Source of the DNA: Clostridia bacterium | GTDB taxonomy: Bacteria > Bacillota > Clostridia > Christensenellales > CAG-138 | NCBI GenBank assembly: GCA_017435905.1 | Contig: JAFSEB010000042.1 | Coordinates: forward strand, 1 to 38,411 | Reading direction: 5' to 3' | DNA length: 38,411 nucleotides | Shown: piece by piece, positions 7,085 through 15,763 of the stretch | How positions within the stretch are numbered: position 1 is the first letter of the stretch | Layout: each line of letters begins with the position of its first letter | Made by a program: the position numbers and the translations under genes | The notes under the pieces: generated by a model | The model's input: only the letters and a program-made list of their open reading frames with translations | The model's database searches: none | Told to the model about the DNA's origin: nothing

Positions 7085-8467
7085 TCAGAGGATAAACTTA
7101 TCGAGATCCTCCCCGTCGAACTCGTTCGACAAATGCTCCTTTACATAGTTTTCATCCACAACGACCTTGATGAGCGGATGGTCTCCGCTGGCGTTGAAGG
7201 AGATATCATCAAGCACGGTCTCCATAATGGTGTGAAGACGTCTTGCGCCGATGTTTTCGTTGTTTTCGTTGGCTTTCTGCGCATAATGGGCAATGGCGCC
7301 AAGGGCATCCTCGGTAAACTGCAGGGCAATATTATCCGTTTCAAGCAGCGCCGCATACTGCTTGGTGATGGCGTGCTCCGGCTGGGAAAGGATGCGCTTG
7401 TAGTCTTCTTCCCCAAGGGCATTGAGTTTGACACGAATGGGAAAGCGTCCCTGCAATTCGGGGATCAGATCGGATACTTTGGAAACATGGAATGCACCTG
7501 CTGCGATAAACAGGATGAAGTCCGTTTTGACGGGACCGTATTTCGTATTGACGGTGCAGCCTTCCACGATGGGAAGGATATCCCTCTGTACGCCCTCACG
7601 GGAAACATCCGGTCCTGCACCGCGCTGACCGGCAGCGATCTTGTCGATCTCATCGATGAAGATGATGCCGTCCTGCTCCGCCTTTTCGATGGCTTCACGG
7701 ATCACATCGTCCATATCGATCAGCTTTTCGGATTCTTCCTGCACAAGGATGCGCCTTGCTTCCCTGACTTTTACACGGCGGTTCTTTTTCTGTTTGGGGA
7801 TCAGACCGCCCATCATTTCGTTGAGGTTGATATCAATACCGAGAGCAAGCATGGTGTCGCTGCCGGCATTGGTCTGCTCCACCTCCACTTCCACAAGCTT
7901 CTCTTCAAGAAGACCTGCACGAAGCTGGGCTGCTACCTGTTCCCGCTCGTTGAGACGGGCGGTTTTTTCTTCCTCTGTGGGGACTTCTTCCTCATTTGCC
8001 TTGGGGCCGCCAAGAAGAAGCTGCAGCGGATTCACAGGGGCGCTGTTTCGCTTTTTTGCATTGGGAACAAGAAGATCGATGAGCCTTTCGCCCGCAGCGG
8101 TCTCCGCCACAAGGCGCACCGCTTCCATACGTTTTTCCTTGCAAAGGCGGATAGATGCCTCCACAAGGTCACGGATCATGGAGTCCACATCACGGCCCAC
8201 ATAGCCCACTTCCGTGAATTTCGTTGCTTCCACCTTGATGAGCGGCGCATCCACAAGCTTTGCAAGGCGTCTGGCGATCTCCGTTTTGCCAACGCCCGTG
8301 GGGCCCATCATAATGATGTTTTTCGGGGTGATCTCCTCCCGAAGTTCCGGTGCAAGACGGCTTCTGCGATAGCGGTTGCGAAGCGCCACCGCCACGGCGC
8401 GCTTTGCTTCATCCTGCCCGACGATATAGCGGTCAAGCGCATCTACGATCTCACGGGGCGTCAGCAT
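7085..8467 (-). CDS. hslU: HslU (ClpY), ATPase subunit of the HslVU protease
   Basis: 460 residues, full length. The AAA+ unfoldase hexamer feeds substrates to HslV. Visible are the N-terminal [20 protein letters not shown], Walker A GPTGVGKT at 55-62, the pore-loop GYVGRD motif, Walker [11 protein letters not shown], the charged I-domain insertion (about 110-240) and a second-region ARRLHTIME arginine motif. The C-terminus ends EDLDKFIL, the tail that inserts into HslV to activate it. The start codon overlaps the end of hslV by seven bases, so translation is coupled. Confidence 0.96.
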   Translation of the reverse strand: MLTPREIVDALDRYIVGQDEAKRAVAVALRNRYRRSRLAPELREEITPKNIIMMGPTGVGKTEIARRLAKLVDAPLIKVEATKFTEVGYVGRDVDSMIRDLVEASIRLCKEKRMEAVRLVAETAAGERLIDLLVPNAKKRNSAPVNPLQLLLGGPKANEEEVPTEEEKTARLNEREQVAAQLRAGLLEEKLVEVEVEQTNAGSDTMLALGIDINLNEMMGGLIPKQKKNRRVKVREARRILVQEESEKLIDMDDVIREAIEKAEQDGIIFIDEIDKIAAGQRGAGPDVSREGVQRDILPIVEGCTVNTKYGPVKTDFILFIAAGAFHVSKVSDLIPELQGRFPIRVKLNALGEEDYKRILSQPEHAITKQYAALLETDNIALQFTEDALGAIAHYAQKANENNENIGARRLHTIMETVLDDISFNASGDHPLIKVVVDENYVKEHLSNEFDGEDLDKFIL

Positions 8468-9000
8468 GATACTTCCTCCATGGTGATGTTGCCGTTGGTA
8501 TAAACACAGATATCGGAGGCAATGCGGATAGCCTTTTCGGCGATCTCCGGTGCGCTGAGAGTTGTATTCTCGCTGAGCGCCTTCGCCGCCGCAAGGGCAT
8601 ACATGCCGCCGCTGCCGATGGCCGCAATGCCGTCATCCGGGTCGATGACCTCTCCGGTACCGGAGATGATGAGCAGCTCTTCCTTATCTGCCGCAATGAG
8701 CATCGCCTCAAGCTGGCGCATGGCCTTATCGCTGCGCCAATCCTGCGCAAGGGAAACGGCCGCCCTTCTGAGGCTGCCGCCGTACTGTTCAAGCCGTGCC
8801 TCAAAGCGCTCCGAAAGGGAGAAAGCATCCGCTACGGAACCGGCAAAGCCCACGATCACACTGTTGTGATAGATGCGCCGCACTTTGCGTGCATGTGCCT
8901 TCATGACAGTTTTTTCGCCCATGGTGACCTGTCCGTCACCGGCAACGGCACACCTGCCGTCCTTTTTCACGGCAACGATGGTTGTTCCCTTCAGATCCAT
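8461..9000 (-). CDS. hslV: HslV (ClpQ), peptidase subunit of the HslVU protease
   Basis: 179 residues. This is a proteasome-beta-like Thr protease forming a double hexameric ring. The catalytic Thr is in TTIVAV at residue 6, so the five residues MDLKG would have to be removed to expose it. Further family blocks are [21 protein letters not shown] and [12 protein letters not shown]. It lies 104 bases downstream of trmFO and overlaps hslU. The usual neighbour xerC/codV is missing between trmFO and hslV. Confidence 0.96.
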   Translation of the reverse strand: MDLKGTTIVAVKKDGRCAVAGDGQVTMGEKTVMKAHARKVRRIYHNSVIVGFAGSVADAFSLSERFEARLEQYGGSLRRAAVSLAQDWRSDKAMRQLEAMLIAADKEELLIISGTGEVIDPDDGIAAIGSGGMYALAAAKALSENTTLSAPEIAEKAIRIASDICVYTNGNITMEEVSC

Positions 9001-9104
9001 GCGTTTAATTCAATTCCTCCATTTATTCCGCTTTACAGCTCGGTTTTGATACATAGTACCACACCTTTTCCCCACTTTGTGGGTTTTCGCTTATCTTTTA
9101 CAGT

Positions 9105-10409
9105 TTATTCGCATTCTTGTTTGATTTTCCCGATCAATGCCAAAGAGCGCTCCGCCACAAGGGTATACCGTTCCTGCTTGTTGCGGGGCGGGTTTTCGAT
9201 GCCCTCAATAATGCCGAAGCTGATATTCATGGGCTGGAAGTCCTTCCCTGCATAGCCGGAAACGTAGTGACCAAGCGCACCGAGGGCGGTTTTCTGCGTA
9301 TACTCGATGCGTTTCTTCCCAAGCAGCTTGCCTGCAAGGTCGATGCCTGCCACCATGCCGCTGGCAGCGCTTTCCACATAGCCTTCCACGCCGGTGATCT
9401 GCCCTGCAAAGTAAAGACCTTCTTTTTCCTTTACCTGATACCAGGGGTCGAGCTTTCCGGGAGAATTCAGGAAAGTATTGCGGTGCATGACGCCATAGCG
9501 CACATATTCCGCATTTTCAAGGCCGGGGATCATGCCGAACACACGCTTCTGCTCGCCGAACTTCAGGTTTGTCTGGAAGCCCACGATGTTGTAAAGCGTG
9601 CCTTCCGCATCGTCCTGGCGAAGCTGCACCACCGCATAGGGGCGCCCTTCCATGCGGGGATCGGAAAGACCGACGGGTTTAAGCGGTCCAAAGGCAAGAG
9701 TCCGCTCTCCCCTCTTTGCCATCACTTCAACGGGCATGCAGCCTTCAAAGACCTTCGGCGTTTCAAAGGAATGAAGGGGAGCGGTCTCCGCAGCCACAAG
9801 TTCCCTGACGAATGCATAGTATTCATCCCGTGTCATGGCGCAGTTAAGATAGTCGCTGCCCCTGTCATAACGGGATGCTTCAAAGACCCTGTCCATATTG
9901 AGTGACTCTTTTGTTACAACGGGTGCGGCGGCATCATAAAAATGCAGCCCTTCGCCGATAAACGCTTCGATGTTTTCAAGAAGCTTACCGTCCGTCAGCG
10001 GGCCGGTGGCAATAATGGCAGGCGGTTCCGGGATCTCGGTCGCCTCCGCTTCCACCACGGTGATGTTCGGATGGTTTTTGATGCGCTCCGTCACAAGACG
10101 GGCAAAGCCCTCCCTGTCTACCGCCAGCGCACCGCCGGCAGGCACACGGGTCTCATCCGCACAGGCAATGATCACCGAGCCCATGCGGCGCATCTCCTCC
10201 TTCAGAAGGCCGACACCGTTCTGGATGCGGTCAGAACGAAGGGAATTGGAGCACACAAGCTCACCGAAAAGATCGGTCTTGTGCGCAGGGGAACGCCTCA
10301 ACGGGCGCATTTCCACAAGCGATACAGCGATGCCGCGTTCAGCAAGCTGATACGCGGCTTCGCAACCCGCCAGTCCGGCGCCCAGCACCGTCACGCGGTC
10401 ATTCTTCAT
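9105..10409 (-). CDS. trmFO: Methylenetetrahydrofolate-tRNA-(uracil-54-C5)-methyltransferase
   Basis: 434 residues from MKNDRVTVLGAGLAG. The start (10409) lies inside the topA 3' end with an 11-base overlap; the longer in-frame extension is rejected because family members begin here. This FAD enzyme makes ribothymidine-54 in tRNA using methylene-THF. The Rossmann GAGLAGCEAAYQLAERGI block is followed by the TrmFO-specific ELVCSNSLRS, a VPAGGALAVDRE segment, a central YLNCAMTRDEY motif and a C-terminal GQITGVEGYVESAASG. It is part of the topA-trmFO-hslVU block conserved in Bacillota. Confidence 0.95.
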   Translation of the reverse strand: MKNDRVTVLGAGLAGCEAAYQLAERGIAVSLVEMRPLRRSPAHKTDLFGELVCSNSLRSDRIQNGVGLLKEEMRRMGSVIIACADETRVPAGGALAVDREGFARLVTERIKNHPNITVVEAEATEIPEPPAIIATGPLTDGKLLENIEAFIGEGLHFYDAAAPVVTKESLNMDRVFEASRYDRGSDYLNCAMTRDEYYAFVRELVAAETAPLHSFETPKVFEGCMPVEVMAKRGERTLAFGPLKPVGLSDPRMEGRPYAVVQLRQDDAEGTLYNIVGFQTNLKFGEQKRVFGMIPGLENAEYVRYGVMHRNTFLNSPGKLDPWYQVKEKEGLYFAGQITGVEGYVESAASGMVAGIDLAGKLLGKKRIEYTQKTALGALGHYVSGYAGKDFQPMNISFGIIEGIENPPRNKQERYTLVAERSLALIGKIKQECE

Positions 10410-12510
10410 TGGCTGTCTCCTCATTTGCTTTGCGGTTCGGGCGCACCACAAAACCGCAGTCCTTTTCCGTGCACATGGTATAAGCGCCCCTCTGCCCTAC
10501 CTTGGATACCATCATGGCTCCGCATTTCGGGCATTTTTCCTTTGTGGGCTTATCCCAGGAAACAAAATCGCACTCCGGATAGCGCTCGCAGCCGTAAAAA
10601 GGCTTGCCACGCTTGGATTTACGCTTGATGAGCGCTGCGCCGCACTTCGGGCAGGGCACATCGATCTTTTCCACGATGGCCTTGGTGTTGCGGCAATCGG
10701 GGAAATTCGGGCAGGCAAGGAACTTGCCGAAGCGGCCCATTTTGTAGACCATCATGGCGCCGCACTTATCGCAGACCACGTCGGATACCTCATCGGGCAC
10801 AACGACCTTTTCAATGGTGGCTTCCGCCTTTTCAAGGCTCTCGCTGAAGGGGCCGTAGAAATCCCCGATCACTTCACGCCAGGGCTGTTCCCCGTCCTTG
10901 ATGAGGTCGAGCTTGGTTTCCATATCCGCCGTGAACTTGATGTCCACGATATCCTCGAAGTTGTCCTTCATCATCTGCGTGACGATAAAGCCCAGCTCCG
11001 TGGGAACAAGCTGTTTCTTTTCACGCTGCACATAGCCACGCTCCAAAATGGTGGAGATGGTGGGCGAATACGTGCTCGGGCGGCCGATCCCGCGCTCCTC
11101 GAGGGTCTTCACGAGAGTCGCCTCCGTGTAGCGCGGCGGCGGCTGGGTGAAATGCTGCTCCTTATCCACCTTCTGAGCGCTAAGTGTCTCACCGACGGTA
11201 AGTTCCGGCAGAGCGACATCCTTTTCCTGTACATCGTCACGGCCTTCCGTGTAGATGGCGGTATAGCCGTCAAAAATCGTACGCACGCCGTTTGCACGGA
11301 ACGTGCAGCCGGCTGCATCAAACACCACGGCATTGGTCTCAAAGACCGCAGGTGCCATCTGGCTAGCAAGAAAACGGTCGTAAATGAGCTTATACAGCTT
11401 GAACTGCTGGTTGGAAAGGGATGCCTTGACCATCTGCGGCGTCAAAGAAGAATTGGCGGGGCGAATGGCTTCATGCGCATCCTGTGCACCCTTTCTGCCC
11501 TTGTATACGTTGGGCTTTGCAGGCACATAGCGCTCGCCGTACTGCTTTTTGATCTCCTCTGCAGCCTGCTTCTGGGCTTCCTCCGCAATGCGGACGGAGT
11601 CGGTACGCATATAGGTGATAAGACCCGTTGCACCCTTGCCGGCGATATCCACGCCTTCATAAAGCTGCTGTGCCACAAGCATGGTGAGCTTGGAGGTAAA
11701 GCCAAGCTTGCGGGAAGCTTCCTGCTGCAGGCTGGATGTTGTGAAGGGGGCGGGCGCATTGCGCACCTTTTCCGCTACCTTGCGGTCGGTCACAACAAAA
11801 TCGCAGTCAGCGGCCTTTGCAATGACAGCATCTGCATCCGCCTCGTTATGGAGCTCTGTCTTTTTGCCGTTGTAGCCGTAGAATTTCGCTTCAATGGGCT
11901 TGCGGAGACCTTTATATTTGAGGGATGCGGAAACATTCCAGTATTCCTCGCTGACAAAGTCCAGGATCTCCTGTTCACGGTCGCAGATAATGCGTGTGGC
12001 AACAGACTGCACACGGCCTGCGCTGAGACCCTTCCTGACCTTCGCCCAAAGGATGGGGCTGATTTTATAGCCCACAAGGCGGTCAAGCACACGGCGTGCC
12101 TGCTGTGCATCCACAAGGTCCATGTTGATGCTGCGGGCCGCCTTAACGGACTTCTTCACCGTTTGGGACGTGATCTCATTGAATTCGATGCGGCACTTGG
12201 ATTTGGTATCAAGCTTCAGGATCTGCGCAAGGTGCCAGGAAATGGCTTCGCCTTCCATATCAGGGTCCGTTGCGAGATACACGGTCTTGGCGTTTTTCGC
12301 TTCCTTGCGGATACGCTCAAGCACATCGCCCCGTCCGCGCAGGGTGATGTATTTCGGTTCAAAGTTTTTCTCGACATCCACGCCGAGCTGGCTTTTGGGA
12401 AGATCCCGTACATGGCCGTTGGATGCGATGACCTTGTACTTGCTCCCCAAAAATTTGCCGATCGTTTTCGCCTTTGCCGGCGACTCCACGATCACAAGAT
12501 TTTCGGACAT
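10399..12510 (-). CDS. topA: DNA topoisomerase I (type IA)
   Basis: 703 residues from MSENLVIVESPAKAKTIGKF. ATG 12510 has GGAGG six bases upstream, so a longer in-frame extension is rejected. It relaxes negative supercoils through a 5'-phosphotyrosine link. The N-terminal TOPRIM domain contains the acidic motif TDPDMEGEAISWH (81-93); the usual Arg after TDPD is Met here. The catalytic Tyr300 is in GLITYMRTDSVRI. Three C-terminal Cys4 zinc ribbons follow (about 565-690, CDKCGAMM, CPKCGAAL and CPKCGAMM). The protein ends in a short charged tail that overlaps trmFO. Confidence 0.96.
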   Translation of the reverse strand: MSENLVIVESPAKAKTIGKFLGSKYKVIASNGHVRDLPKSQLGVDVEKNFEPKYITLRGRGDVLERIRKEAKNAKTVYLATDPDMEGEAISWHLAQILKLDTKSKCRIEFNEITSQTVKKSVKAARSINMDLVDAQQARRVLDRLVGYKISPILWAKVRKGLSAGRVQSVATRIICDREQEILDFVSEEYWNVSASLKYKGLRKPIEAKFYGYNGKKTELHNEADADAVIAKAADCDFVVTDRKVAEKVRNAPAPFTTSSLQQEASRKLGFTSKLTMLVAQQLYEGVDIAGKGATGLITYMRTDSVRIAEEAQKQAAEEIKKQYGERYVPAKPNVYKGRKGAQDAHEAIRPANSSLTPQMVKASLSNQQFKLYKLIYDRFLASQMAPAVFETNAVVFDAAGCTFRANGVRTIFDGYTAIYTEGRDDVQEKDVALPELTVGETLSAQKVDKEQHFTQPPPRYTEATLVKTLEERGIGRPSTYSPTISTILERGYVQREKKQLVPTELGFIVTQMMKDNFEDIVDIKFTADMETKLDLIKDGEQPWREVIGDFYGPFSESLEKAEATIEKVVVPDEVSDVVCDKCGAMMVYKMGRFGKFLACPNFPDCRNTKAIVEKIDVPCPKCGAALIKRKSKRGKPFYGCERYPECDFVSWDKPTKEKCPKCGAMMVSKVGQRGAYTMCTEKDCGFVVRPNRKANEETANEE

Positions 12511-12545
12511 TCCGTTACCTCCGGTATATCGATTGCTCGAAAGCA

Positions 12546-13724
12546 TTATAAACTGTATACCCTTCCGGGCGATTGTTTCATTATTCCCGAAAACTCCATC
12601 TCTGTCAAGGTGGAATTGAGCAGAGGCACGGAAAGTCCCGTCAATTCGCACAATTCATCGAAGCTTTTCTCCCCTTTTGCAAGGATATTGAGGATCAGCC
12701 GCTGTTCTGCGGGCAGTTCTTCCCTTTCCTTCGGCAATTCTTCCTTTTGCACCGGGGCGGTCTTCGCTGCCTTTTTCTTCGGTTTTTTTACGGTCTTCGG
12801 TTCGTTCTTTTTCTGCGCCATGCCGATGCCCCTGTATTCTTCAAGGATGTCTTCCGCCGCAGAAGTAAACTTTGCCTGTCCGCTGCGAAGAAGCTCATTC
12901 GTCCCCTCGCTCTTTGCATCGATCAGGCGTCCGGGCAGCGCAAAGACATCCCTGCCCTGCTCAAGAGCACAGTCAACGGTGATGAGCGTGCCGCTCTTTT
13001 CCGCCGCTTCCACCACGAGCACGCCACGGGAAAGACCGCTGATGATGCGGTTGCGCATGGGGAAATAGCTTGGCTTGGCAGCCGTTCCCGGCAGAAACTC
13101 CGATATGATCGCACCGCGCCGCATGATCTTGTCATATATATCACGGTTGTTTGCAGGGTATACCATATCCACACCGCAGCCAAGCACGGCAATGGTCGGA
13201 AAATCGTTCTTTTCCGCAGCAAGCGCACCGAGCGCCGCAATGCAGTCCACCCCATAGGCAAGACCCGAAACGATGCAGGCGCCTGCCTCTGCCAGTTCCT
13301 TTGCAAAGCGGTAAGCCATGTTTCTTCCGTACTCGGAGGGGCTGCGTGAGCCCACAATGCCGATGGGAAGCTCCGCTTCCTGCAATTCACCGCGGCAGTA
13401 CAGCACCGGCGGTGGATCGTAGATCTCCTTCAAAAGCGAAGGATAATCCGGCATGCGGACGGACAGCGCCGAAATATCGTATTCCTGCAGCCGGCGGAAA
13501 CAGCCGAGCATATACCGCTCGCTGGCGCTTGCAAAGATGCGTTCCAGCACCTCTGCCTTGATGCCGCACTCGGGCGGCAGCGCACGTTTTTGTGCGGCAT
13601 TGAAGAAATCCTCCGCATTGCCGCCAAAGGGTGCAAGGGCACGTTCATACTGTTTGGCACCCGGACCAAGCACGAAGCCAAGCCAAAGGAGGAACCGTTC
13701 CTCCCGTTCATAATCCAGCTTCAT
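12546..13724 (-). CDS. dprA: DNA processing protein DprA (Smf)
   Basis: 392 residues. DprA loads RecA onto incoming single-stranded DNA in transformation. Layout: an N-terminal SAM-like helical domain (about 1-100); a Rossmann-like DNA-binding domain with IGIVGSRSPSEYG (121-133), IVSGLAYGVD (151-160) and a GTLITVDCALEQGRDVFALPG block; a Lys/Pro-rich linker around 300-325; and a C-terminal winged helix (about 330-392). The start overlaps the comM stop by four bases (ATGA). With comM next door, the pair is consistent with natural DNA uptake, although pseudopilus and channel genes are not in this window. Confidence 0.95.
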   Translation of the reverse strand: MKLDYEREERFLLWLGFVLGPGAKQYERALAPFGGNAEDFFNAAQKRALPPECGIKAEVLERIFASASERYMLGCFRRLQEYDISALSVRMPDYPSLLKEIYDPPPVLYCRGELQEAELPIGIVGSRSPSEYGRNMAYRFAKELAEAGACIVSGLAYGVDCIAALGALAAEKNDFPTIAVLGCGVDMVYPANNRDIYDKIMRRGAIISEFLPGTAAKPSYFPMRNRIISGLSRGVLVVEAAEKSGTLITVDCALEQGRDVFALPGRLIDAKSEGTNELLRSGQAKFTSAAEDILEEYRGIGMAQKKNEPKTVKKPKKKAAKTAPVQKEELPKEREELPAEQRLILNILAKGEKSFDELCELTGLSVPLLNSTLTEMEFSGIMKQSPGRVYSL

Positions 13725-15262
13725 CTGCGTGTATCCCCCCAGTATTTGCTTTCAAGGCTCCTGTACTGTACCGCTTCCGCCACGTGGTGCGCAAGGATCT
13801 TTTCACTCCCTTCAAGGTCTGCAATGGTGCGTGATACCTTCAGGATGCGTGTGTAGGCACGGGCGGAAAGGTGCAGCGAGGCAAAGGCTTTCTGCAGCAG
13901 CCGTTCTGCGCCCTCATCGAGGATGCAGAAATTTCCTGTCATGCGGCTTGTGAGCTGCGCATTGAACAGGATGCCCTCTTTTTTGTACCGTTCCACCTGA
14001 ATGCTGCGTGCTTTGTTCACCCTCTCCCGGATCACGGCGGAAGGTTCTCCCCTGCTTTTTGATGCGATATCTTCATATCCCACCTCGCTCATTTCCACAT
14101 GCAGGTCGAGCCTGTCCAGCATGGGGCCGCTGATGCGCCCGAGATAGCGGGATATCTGTCCCTGTGAACAGCGGCACTGCGCCGTTCTTGATCCGAAATT
14201 GCCGCAGGGACAGGGGTTCATGGCCGCCACAAGCATAAACTGTGCCGGATATGTGGAACGTGCCGTTGCCCGTGTGATGGTCACAACGCCATCCTCCATG
14301 GGCTGCCGCAGCGCTTCCAGCGTTTCCTTTCGAAACTCAGGGAACTCATCAAGGAACAGTACACCGTAATGGGCAAGGCTGATCTCGCCGGGCATGGCAC
14401 GGGTGCCGCCGCCGATAAGCGATGCGGTGGATGCGCTGTGGTGGGGCGAGCGGAAGGGGCGCTCCGAAGCCATGCCTTCCGTTCCGCGCAGCGTTCCTGC
14501 CACGGATTGGATCTTGGTGATCTCAAGGGCTTCTTCAAAGGTCAGTTCCGGCAAAATGGACGGGATGCTCCTTGCAAGCATGGTCTTGCCGCTGCCCGGC
14601 GTTCCCACAAGCAGCAGGTTATGCCCACCCGCAGCAGCGATCTCCGCCGCACGCTTTGCGCCCTGCTGCCCCCGGATATCCGCAAAATCCATGGAATAGG
14701 CGATGCTCGCACTGTCCCATGTGCGTGTTTTTTCTTTTGTCAGCGTAGGTTCTCCGCCAAGGAAAGCCGTGATCTGCCGCAGGTTTTCCGCAGCGTATAC
14801 CTCTACACCCTCGATATAAGAAGCTTCCGCCGCATTTTCACGGGGCAGGATCACTTTTCTGATCCCCTGCCCATATGCGCCGATGACCATGGGCAATATT
14901 CCGGGAACTCCCCTGAGTGTGCCGTCAAGGGCAAGCTCGCCAAGGAACAGGCATTCTTCAAGAAGCGGTGACGGGGCGATCTGTTCCGTTGCGGCAAGAA
15001 GACCGATGGCAATGGGAAGATCGTAAACGGAGCCCTCTTTGCGAAGATCCGCCGGCGCAAGGTTGACCGTGACACGCTGCACGGGAAATTCAAAACCGCT
15101 GTTGCGGATCGCTGCACGCACACGCTCTTTGGATTCACGGACGGCAGCATCCGGCAGGCCCACCGTATCGTAAGCAGGCATGCCCCGTGAAACGTAAGCC
15201 TCCACGGATACGGCAAAGCCTTCGATCCCCATCAGGCCATAGCTTTTGATCTTTGCAAGCAT
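13721..15262 (-). CDS. comM: ComM-type AAA+ Mg-chelatase-like ATPase (YifB family)
   Basis: 513 residues from MLAKIKSYGLMGIEGF, with GGGAGGGG just upstream of ATG 15262; the longer in-frame extension is rejected. ComM is a hexameric helicase that promotes branch migration during natural transformation. It has the N-terminal ChlI/Lon-like domain (1-170), Walker A GTPGSGKT (220-227), Walker B GVLFLDEFPEF, the zinc-type CPCGNFGSRTAQCRC cluster, sensor ISGPMLDRLDLHVE, and a C-terminal Mg-chelatase lid. It starts 44 bases after the GtrA-like gene and is coupled to dprA. Confidence 0.93.
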   Translation of the reverse strand: MLAKIKSYGLMGIEGFAVSVEAYVSRGMPAYDTVGLPDAAVRESKERVRAAIRNSGFEFPVQRVTVNLAPADLRKEGSVYDLPIAIGLLAATEQIAPSPLLEECLFLGELALDGTLRGVPGILPMVIGAYGQGIRKVILPRENAAEASYIEGVEVYAAENLRQITAFLGGEPTLTKEKTRTWDSASIAYSMDFADIRGQQGAKRAAEIAAAGGHNLLLVGTPGSGKTMLARSIPSILPELTFEEALEITKIQSVAGTLRGTEGMASERPFRSPHHSASTASLIGGGTRAMPGEISLAHYGVLFLDEFPEFRKETLEALRQPMEDGVVTITRATARSTYPAQFMLVAAMNPCPCGNFGSRTAQCRCSQGQISRYLGRISGPMLDRLDLHVEMSEVGYEDIASKSRGEPSAVIRERVNKARSIQVERYKKEGILFNAQLTSRMTGNFCILDEGAERLLQKAFASLHLSARAYTRILKVSRTIADLEGSEKILAHHVAEAVQYRSLESKYWGDTRR

Positions 15263-15306
15263 GCGTTCCCCTCCCATGCGTTTGCTTCGGTATTGTTCCG
15301 TTTTCT

Positions 15307-15750
15307 TTACTGCTTTTTCTGAAACACAAACAGCTTGTTGCCGATAAAGTTCACGACGATCGCACAGGGCGTGGCGATCAGCTTGCATACGGTATCGCCC
15401 TTCACAAAGCCGGACAGCACCTCCGGCAGCCGGGACGATACCCATGCATCCGTAATGCCCAGGGGATTTTTACACAGCCACAGCACGCCGAGCGACACGC
15501 CGAGCGAAGCAAGGTTCACGATCAGAAATGCTGTCATTTCCCTCACGCTGCTGTCATGTTCCTGTTTGAATGTCCAGCGGCTGTTCCAGCAATAGCTGTT
15601 CAGGATCCCTGCGCTGTAGCCGATGACCTGCGCAAGATAGGACCAGCCAAGCGTCAGGTTTAAAAGCTGAAACACAAGAAAGTCCACCACCGTGTTGGAT
15701 GCACCCACAACGGCGAATTTCACGAACTGCAGTATATCGGTTTTCTTCAT
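15307..15750 (-). CDS. GtrA-like four-helix membrane protein
   Basis: 147 residues from MKKTDILQFVKFAVVGASNT. The start lies inside the 3' end of the upstream glycosyltransferase gene (overlap from 15764 excluded, gap 13 bases). Four hydrophobic segments with the GtrA-family signature FVKFAVVGASNTVVDF, the NSYCWNSRWTF motif and a final FIGNKLFVF are visible. Family members act with lipid-linked sugar glycosyltransferases, probably as flippases of undecaprenyl- or dolichyl-phosphate sugars. The neighbouring GT-C protein is the obvious partner: this protein could supply the polyprenyl-phosphate sugar on the outer face of the membrane. Confidence 0.88.
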   Translation of the reverse strand: MKKTDILQFVKFAVVGASNTVVDFLVFQLLNLTLGWSYLAQVIGYSAGILNSYCWNSRWTFKQEHDSSVREMTAFLIVNLASLGVSLGVLWLCKNPLGITDAWVSSRLPEVLSGFVKGDTVCKLIATPCAIVVNFIGNKLFVFQKKQ

Positions 15751-15763
15751 TATATATTCTCCC

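Noticed and set aside
7082..8503. 473-residue plus-strand reading frame opposite hslU
   Set aside because: Shadow of hslU, whose Walker motifs and HslV-activating tail are unambiguous.
11152..13068. 638-residue plus-strand reading frame opposite topA and dprA
   Set aside because: Spans two convincing minus-strand genes and has no family motifs; an artefact of codon bias.
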